The notes under the pieces are model-generated. The model did no database searches. It had not been told where the DNA came from and saw nothing but the letters and a program-made list of their open reading frames with translations. A stretch of 64,000 nucleotides of DNA from Pseudomonas sp. R84 (GTDB taxonomy: Bacteria; Pseudomonadota; Gammaproteobacteria; Pseudomonadales; Pseudomonadaceae). How positions within the stretch are numbered: position 1 is the stretch's first letter; each line of letters opens with the position of its first letter. The translations under genes were made by a program, and so were the position numbers. Positions 58,907 through 64,000 of this stretch are shown here, piece by piece. The DNA lies in NCBI RefSeq assembly GCF_009834515.1, contig NZ_CP019426.1:3213501-3277500 (forward strand), read 5' to 3'.

Positions 58907-59838
58907 GTGATCGGGTCGTGGATAGCACGTTCCAGCCAGTCAGAATCAAGCTGCGGAAAACGCTCTTGCAGCCACTCGATAAAAGCTTGAACCTGCGGTG
59001 CCAGATGAGTCCGGCTCGGGTATACCAACGACACAGGGCGAGGGGCTGGCCGATAGGGCTTTAGAATCTCAACCAAACCGCGACTTTCCAAATGGTCGGC
59101 CACGGCGATCCCGGGCGCCTGGATTATTCCGAAGCCCGACACGCCACACTGGACGTACGCATTCGACTCGGTGACGGTGATGCCGGCATCAGGCACAAAG
59201 GATCGATCCTGACCTTTTAGCGAAAAATGCCAGGGCAATGTTCTGTTGCTCTGACCGGACAAGAAGTTGACGCCTCGATGGGAGGCCAGATCGTCGAGTG
59301 TCTTGGGTTCGCCATGCTCGTTCAAATACTCGGGCGCGGCACACGTCACCATCGTCGCCATCGCGACAGGGCGAGCGATCAAGCTCGAATCTGGTAGATC
59401 GCCGATACGCAACGCACAGTCGACGCCTTCGCCGATCAAGTCGACGGCCCGATCAGTCACGCCCAGAATCATGTTGATGCCTGGGTAGGAGACGGTGAAT
59501 TCTTTAAGGCTATTGATGAATTTCATTTGCGCGAAGGCGCTTGGAATATCGACGCGAAGCCGGCCAGTGAGCGTGACTCCGGATCGATCAAACATTGAGG
59601 TCGCAGCAGAAATACCCGCCAGAATTTCCTGTACCCGTTCATAGAACCTCTCGCCCTCGGCGGTGAGTGCCACCTTTCGCGTGGTGCGCTGGAACAAACG
59701 CACGCCCAATGACGTTTCCAGTTCCTGGATATACCGAGTGACCTGAGGTCGGCCAATGTCTAGCGATTCGGCGGCTTTGGTGAAGCTGCCAAGTTCGGCA
59801 AGCCTGGCGAACAGGCGCATTGATTGAAGCAATTCCAT
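58894..59838 (-). CDS. LysR-family transcriptional regulator
   Basis: 314 residues. Winged helix: LLQSMRLFARLAELGSFTKA then DIGRPQVTRYIQELETSLGV; effector domain from about 90 (GRLRVDIPSAFAQMKFINSL). Divergent from the medium-chain dehydrogenase gene with 174 bases between the starts, so it probably regulates that gene. It belongs to the subgroup (CrgA-like) that often controls oxidoreductases. Overlaps the epimerase gene at the stop end. Confidence 0.9.
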   Translation of the reverse strand: MELLQSMRLFARLAELGSFTKAAESLDIGRPQVTRYIQELETSLGVRLFQRTTRKVALTAEGERFYERVQEILAGISAATSMFDRSGVTLTGRLRVDIPSAFAQMKFINSLKEFTVSYPGINMILGVTDRAVDLIGEGVDCALRIGDLPDSSLIARPVAMATMVTCAAPEYLNEHGEPKTLDDLASHRGVNFLSGQSNRTLPWHFSLKGQDRSFVPDAGITVTESNAYVQCGVSGFGIIQAPGIAVADHLESRGLVEILKPYRPAPRPVSLVYPSRTHLAPQVQAFIEWLQERFPQLDSDWLERAIHDPITHTR

Positions 59839-60012
59839 GACGCTTTCCCGTGAACCCCGATTGAATCAAGAGGTTGAGCATGATTGTTATCCAAGAATAG
59901 AACAATCATGTCTTTTTCCACGCATTTATTGCGCGCCATCAACAGCGAAAAATGCACCCAAGGCGGAACCGGCTCTGGTTCGTGGCCATTGATGTGTAAT
60001 TGGAGATTCGCA

Positions 60013-61023
60013 ATGAAAGCCTGGTTATTGAAAGATTTCGGACTCGACAACCTGCAATTGGGAGAGGTAGCGACCCCGCAACCCAGGGCTGGCGAGTTAC
60101 TGGTGAAAGTCGGTGCTGTCTCGCTCAACTTTCGCGACAAGGCTATCGTCGACGGCATTTATGAACCGCACATGGTGCCCAAACCGCTGATTCCCGTAAG
60201 CGATGCAGCCGGCACGGTGGTCGCGATTGGTGACAACGTCACGCGTTTTAAAGTCGGTGATCGCGTCAACTCCCACCTTTATTCACGCTGGCTGGATGGT
60301 GAGCCAGGGCCGAACGAACCCGATTATTGCTTCGGTTCGCCGTTGCCAGGCGGTCTGGCCGAATACATGATCATCCATGAAGACAGCGCCGTCGGTGCCC
60401 CCGACAACATGAGCGACGAGGAGGCGGCAACACTGCCTATTGCTGCGCTCACAGCCTGGTATTCGCTGGTGGACTTTGGACAGATCCAGCCGGGGCAAAC
60501 CGTATTGGTTCAAGGCACTGGAGGGGTATCGATATTTGCCGTGCAGATTGCTACTGCACTTGGCGCAAAGGTCATCGCAACATCGAGCAGCGACCAGAAT
60601 CTGCAAACCGTGACGGGGCTGGGGGCCGTGGCTGGCATCAACTACCGAACCACCCCGAAGTGGGCGGACGAGGTGCTCAAGCTAACCGACGGCAAGGGTG
60701 TGGATCTGCTACTCGATGTCGCCGGTGGCAGTGGTATCAATCAATCGGTCGCAGCAACCAAAGCATCGGGGCGTATTGCACAGATCGGCTTTCTGACAGG
60801 GCAAACTGTCGAACTGAATCTGATGCCCCTCATTTTCCGCCAGACGACCATTCGCGGAATCGCCGTGGCGCCGCGCTCATCATTCGACCGGATGAACGCT
60901 TTCCTCAACGAGCACAAGATCCGTCCCGTGATCGATCAGGTATATCCGTTCGAGAAAGCACGAGAAGCTTACGAGCATCTCGCGAGGGGAGCATTTGGCA
61001 AGGTTGTGATCAAAGTCGCTTAA
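60013..61023 (+). CDS. Medium-chain (zinc-independent-looking) NAD(P)-dependent oxidoreductase
   Basis: 336 residues from ATG 60013 with GGAG eight bases before. The GroES-like domain begins MKAWLLKDFGLDNLQLGEVA and the Rossmann part has TVLVQGTGGVSIFAVQIATA. The cysteine and GHE residues that bind catalytic zinc in true alcohol dehydrogenases are absent, so it belongs to the quinone-oxidoreductase/enoyl-reductase side of the family. Likely under the divergent LysR. A terminator follows. Confidence 0.85.
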   Translation: MKAWLLKDFGLDNLQLGEVATPQPRAGELLVKVGAVSLNFRDKAIVDGIYEPHMVPKPLIPVSDAAGTVVAIGDNVTRFKVGDRVNSHLYSRWLDGEPGPNEPDYCFGSPLPGGLAEYMIIHEDSAVGAPDNMSDEEAATLPIAALTAWYSLVDFGQIQPGQTVLVQGTGGVSIFAVQIATALGAKVIATSSSDQNLQTVTGLGAVAGINYRTTPKWADEVLKLTDGKGVDLLLDVAGGSGINQSVAATKASGRIAQIGFLTGQTVELNLMPLIFRQTTIRGIAVAPRSSFDRMNAFLNEHKIRPVIDQVYPFEKAREAYEHLARGAFGKVVIKVA

Positions 61024-61030
61024 TAACGTA

Positions 61031-61056
61031 AAGGCGCCAATTTGGCGCCTTTTTTC
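61031..61056 (+). terminator. Rho-independent terminator
   Basis: AAGGCGCCA (61031-61039) pairs with TGGCGCCTT (61043-61051) and is followed by TTTTTCTC. It lies eight bases after the dehydrogenase stop. Confidence 0.9.
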
Positions 61057-61146
61057 TCGCCCATCGCAGCTGATTCTCCCGCAGATCCTAATGTCAACGC
61101 ATAAGCAGGGAGAGTGGAAAACTAAGCCGCCGGACGGCGCAAGTCA

Positions 61147-61530
61147 TCAAGGCGCTGCATGCGTTTGAAAAATCTTGCTGATCACAGTCCACTTTCCATC
61201 AACTTTCAGCAGATGAAAAAAGTCAGTGAAAGAGATACCTGACATGTCGTTGGCGTCAATGCGAGCGCTAGCCGCCGTACCGACGACTTCGACGCGGACG
61301 ATAGCTGCCGGTGCGTCAGGAGAAGGGCGGAAACCCTTGTCGATCCCTTCGAACAGTATTGAAATCGCCCCCCCAGCCAGCTTACCGTCGCTATCGACGC
61401 TGAACATGGTTGCTTGCTCACTGAACGCTGGCTTCATGATGCTGCTTTTGGCCTGCTTGCAGCCCTCAATGTACTTGTTAAGTACCCCGGTAATGGCTTG
61501 GTATTCTTCCACGTAAGTCGGTTTGCTCAT
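61147..61530 (-). CDS. SnoaL/NTF2-like protein (putative lumazine-binding family)
   Basis: 127 residues, cytoplasmic. EYQAITGVLNKYIEGCKQAK then KPAFSEQATMFSVDSDGKLA and a C-terminal FTDFFHLLKVDGKWTVISKI fit the NTF2-like cone fold, in particular the Lumazine_bd_2 type. Such proteins bind or turn over small molecules. It is downstream of the OYE-like gene on the same strand with 40 bases between, likely the same unit under HxlR control. Confidence 0.75.
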   Translation of the reverse strand: MSKPTYVEEYQAITGVLNKYIEGCKQAKSSIMKPAFSEQATMFSVDSDGKLAGGAISILFEGIDKGFRPSPDAPAAIVRVEVVGTAASARIDANDMSGISFTDFFHLLKVDGKWTVISKIFQTHAAP

Positions 61531-61570
61531 GTGCTTGCTCCTGCTTCATAGGATTAGTGCAACGAAGGCA

Positions 61571-62611
61571 TCAGGCTTTGGTATCAAGCCAGACAGATCC
61601 GTATCGTGTGTAGGCGGCAGGAATTTCAATGATTTCTCCAAGATCATCTGCAGCGGTGCGAACCCAGAATGGATCTCGGAGCATTTGCCGCCCGACAAAC
61701 ACCAGATCAGCTCGGCCGTTCTGCAAGATTTCTTCCGCCTGACGCCCACTCTGGATCACACCCACTGCGCCTGTCGCAATATGCAACTCCTTGCGGAGTA
61801 ATTCAGCGGCCGGTACTTGATAACCTGGGTAGGTCTCGACCTTCACCATCTTGATCCCACCTGAGCTGCAGTCGATCAAGTCAACTCCCTGTTCTTTCAT
61901 CCAGCGACCGTATTCGAGAAACGACTCGGGCGTGTTTCCGCCTTCGGCGTAATCAGAACTCGAGATGCGAACAAATAGAGGGCGATCCCCCCAATGAGTT
62001 TTGACCTCTTCCAGTACCTCGCGCAGGAAGCGGTAACGACGCTTGGCATCACCGCCATATTCATCATCACGGTTGTTGGCCAGCGGGGAGAGGAACTCAC
62101 TCAATAGGTAGCCGTGCGCGGCATGGATCTCTAGCACATCGAATCCAGCGTCGCTGGCACGCCGTGCGGCATCGCCAAAAAGTTTAACCAGCCCCGGAAT
62201 CTCGTCAGCCGCAAGTTCGCGAGGAACAGGGCTGGTTTCCGTGAATGGAATCGCCGACGGCGCGATGTGAATCAGACCGGGCAGGTCAGCATTGCGACCC
62301 GCATGGCCGATCTGAGCGCCGGCTTTTGCACCAAAGCCGTGAAGCAACTCTGTTAGCGCCTTCAAGCCGACAACGTGCTCATCGCTCCAGATGCCAAGGT
62401 CACCGGCTCCAATACGACCGTCAGCCTGAATGGCCAGCGTTTCGGGAAAAATCAGCGCCGCCTGACCCAGAGCACGAGCGCCGTAATGAACGCGGTGCCA
62501 GTCAGTGACGAAACCGTCATCCGCCGCCATATGCATGCACATAGGGGACATGACGACCCGGTTTTTGAGGGTGAGGCCCTTAATTTCATAGGGTGATAAC
62601 AACAAACTCAT
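61571..62611 (-). CDS. Old yellow enzyme-family NADPH dehydrogenase (YqjM-like)
   Basis: 346 residues, FMN-binding TIM barrel. LKNRVVMSPMCMHMAADDGF contains the Cys that tunes FMN in the YqjM class, AQIGHAGRNADLP and IHAAHGYLLSEFLSPLANNR the active-site His and substrate pocket, and GRADLVFVGRQMLRDPFW the phosphate site. It reduces activated C=C bonds and is often induced by electrophiles. Divergent from hxlR across a perfect palindrome, so the regulator probably represses it. Confidence 0.9.
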   Translation of the reverse strand: MSLLLSPYEIKGLTLKNRVVMSPMCMHMAADDGFVTDWHRVHYGARALGQAALIFPETLAIQADGRIGAGDLGIWSDEHVVGLKALTELLHGFGAKAGAQIGHAGRNADLPGLIHIAPSAIPFTETSPVPRELAADEIPGLVKLFGDAARRASDAGFDVLEIHAAHGYLLSEFLSPLANNRDDEYGGDAKRRYRFLREVLEEVKTHWGDRPLFVRISSSDYAEGGNTPESFLEYGRWMKEQGVDLIDCSSGGIKMVKVETYPGYQVPAAELLRKELHIATGAVGVIQSGRQAEEILQNGRADLVFVGRQMLRDPFWVRTAADDLGEIIEIPAAYTRYGSVWLDTKA

Positions 62612-62676
62612 CTGTCCGATTCCATAGTGGTGAATATGGAATCCATGCTAACTTTTGCAGCACATTGACGTAAGTA

Positions 62677-62692
62677 CGCACAATTTTGTGCG
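62677..62692. promoter_or_regulatory. Palindrome between OYE and HxlR genes, candidate operator
   Basis: CGCACAATTTTGTGCG has perfect 7-base arms around TT. It lies 66 bases from the OYE start and 33 from the hxlR start, the usual position of an HxlR-family operator. Confidence 0.6.
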
Positions 62693-62724
62693 GTAGGCAC
62701 ACTTTTTATACCTAGGTGATAACA

Positions 62725-63114
62725 GTGAAAAAATGTAACCCTCAAGACGAAATCGAGGCTTTCGCGTGCCCCGTGGCGTTCACTGTCGATGTCATTGGTG
62801 GAAAATGGAAATCGCTCATACTTTTTCACCTGATGTCAGGCACGAAGCGCTTCAACGAGCTGCGTCGGCTAATTCCAGATATCACGCAGAGAATGCTCAC
62901 ACTCCAGCTGAGAGAACTGGAGACTGACGGGGTGATTCATCGCGAAATCTATCGCGAGGTGCCACCCAAAGTGGAGTATTCGCTTACAGCGTTAGGTCAC
63001 TCACTCGCGCCATTGGTGAGTGCGATGCGAGAGTGGGGAGCAGTGCATGAACGCACGATCCTGGAGCTCAGGCGCTCTGCTGTCTGTGATGACAAACTGC
63101 AATCTCTGGCGTGA
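62725..63114 (+). CDS. HxlR-family transcriptional regulator
   Basis: 129 residues from GTG 62725 (AGGTGAT upstream); a GTG at 62716 is possible. [20 protein letters not shown] is the family start with the redox-sensitive cysteine, and the winged helix has [20 protein letters not shown] and [20 protein letters not shown]. HxlR regulators of the YodB/HypR type sense electrophiles or quinones, which suits the divergent old-yellow-enzyme gene. Confidence 0.9.
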   Translation: MKKCNPQDEIEAFACPVAFTVDVIGGKWKSLILFHLMSGTKRFNELRRLIPDITQRMLTLQLRELETDGVIHREIYREVPPKVEYSLTALGHSLAPLVSAMREWGAVHERTILELRRSAVCDDKLQSLA

Positions 63115-63202
63115 GTCATGGCGATGTTGAGAGATGGCGGGAGTGATCAATTCAAAGTTTGGTGCCCACTTTGGGTTCGCTGAGTAATGTCTCAAGCGCA
63201 CT

Positions 63203-64000
63203 TCATGAACTCATGATCGCAGCCAGTTTTGGATGGTTGTTTGCGTAATACAACTCTGACTCAGCGTCATCTTCCAGGAAGTGCCATACCTTTTTTGATC
63301 CCATGGAATACATGACGATAATCAGAAATACCCCGAGATAAAGCCACATCAAACTGGTTGCGCCGGATTGGGACATGATGGCGCCCGTCATCATGAATGA
63401 AACCGAGCTTCCCAGTTGACTGATCACTAATGTGGATGCCATCAGTCGTACGCGGACGCCGGAGGGGATCGACATGAGTCTCTTGTCCATTCCGACCATC
63501 GTAATACATGCACTCGCCGCCCCGGCGAAAAACAGGCAAGCACTCAACAGCCAGATTTCGTCGGCTTGTGTCGCTGCACAGAGTGCAAAATGACGAGTCC
63601 GAGCAACGACACAAATAGCAGCGAGATTTCCAGTGAAGAAACCGTTATCACAATACCCGCCAACAAAGGCCCCGCAACCCTGGCGACAGTAACAACGATG
63701 CGCCGGACGCGAAAAGCAGCGTCCGCAGGATGTTTATCAACGGTTTCCGCAGGATAGATGCCCAAGAGAGGCTGGATCATTCCAAAAGCTGATGCGCCGA
63801 TCACATCGATCAGTATCAGCGCATCAAGCGAATACCAGTTTGCGGCAAAAAAGTATCGCAATACGCTAGCTATCAATACCGCAAAACAGCCGACCTTAAG
63901 CGCCGTACTGCGGCGCATCGACTCAACACGCGGCGCCAGGCACAACATTGAAATGATCGCCGCGAGCGCGAGCGCTGTTTCGTATGCGGCCAGCTCCAGC
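63203..64000 (-). pseudogene. MFS transporter, apparently frameshifted and incomplete at the window edge
   Basis: Two overlapping frames cover this stretch on the minus strand. The right one (63544 to the window end, no start in view) has membrane helices such as LILIDVIGASAFGMIQPLLG and GPLLAGIVITVSSLEISLLF, and closes with a non-membrane tail VILHSVQRHKPTKSGC. The left one (63203-63547, TTG start) opens in mid-helix with SACLFFAGAASACITMVGMD and continues LASTLVISQLGSSVSFMMTG-like. Upstream of its TTG its own frame reads ALCAATQADEIWLLSACLFF, so the two halves join well if one base is lost or gained near 63570-63605. Reads as a broken 12-helix transporter; two coupled genes are less likely. 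Confidence 0.55.

Overview
The window looks like a Pseudomonas chromosome, most likely of the P. fluorescens group. Support comes from the high G+C content, the gcd/oprB glucose-oxidation pair, ProP, puu-type polyamine genes, many LysR regulators, and a palindromic REP/REPIN-type repeat (2011-2089) of the kind common in fluorescent pseudomonads. The taxonomic call is inference from gene content. No rRNA, tRNA, CRISPR array or insertion sequence was recognised.

Layout. 1-9235: end of a LysR regulator, the ProP osmolyte symporter, a DUF3313 lipoprotein with a small partner, an OmpR-type two-component pair, two alpha/beta hydrolases and a group of small lipoproteins, one of them possibly frameshifted. 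9236-13757: a gamma-glutamylputrescine-type module (FAD oxidase, XRE-cupin regulator, glutamine-synthetase-like ligase) with a perfect inverted repeat in front of it, then an aldo/keto reductase. 13761-25986: the most unusual part. Two tiny near-identical 18-codon genes lie upstream of a hairpin terminator and a ten-gene co-directional run: TPR protein, VOC enzyme, PQQ-like beta-propeller, methyltransferase, second VOC-like protein, three-component ABC exporter, amidohydrolase-like protein and M28 peptidase. A TetM/OtrA-like ribosomal-protection GTPase is transcribed divergently. I read this as a candidate, apparently undescribed, ribosomally encoded peptide natural-product locus with export and ribosome-directed self-protection. 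26095-29964: an SF1 helicase fused to a DUF2726 nuclease-like domain, then two genes of unknown function, the first in AT-rich DNA. 30029-39334: LysR/isochorismatase-fold hydrolase pair, a lysine-rich histone-like protein, OprB porin and membrane PQQ glucose dehydrogenase, a sarcosine-oxidase-type flavoenzyme with a MetQ-like binding protein, and a bestrophin-like channel.

39435-58906: an exopolysaccharide locus of the Wzx/Wzy type, read leftward from an RfaH-like gene through Wza, Wzc, WcaJ-like initiating transferase, Ugd, three glycosyltransferases, polymerase, a GT2, flippase, GalE, a GH16 glycanase and an acyltransferase. Upstream of rfaH there is a good sigma70-like promoter, a hairpin and an ops-like element, which fits control by RfaH-type antitermination. 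A nucleotide-sugar epimerase is transcribed divergently. 58894-64000: LysR with a medium-chain dehydrogenase, an HxlR regulator facing an old-yellow-enzyme and a SnoaL-like protein, and an MFS transporter that appears frameshifted and runs off the window end.

Start sites were chosen from visible ribosome-binding sites and gene overlaps. Functional names rest on recognisable motifs and family memory only, since no database search was possible.
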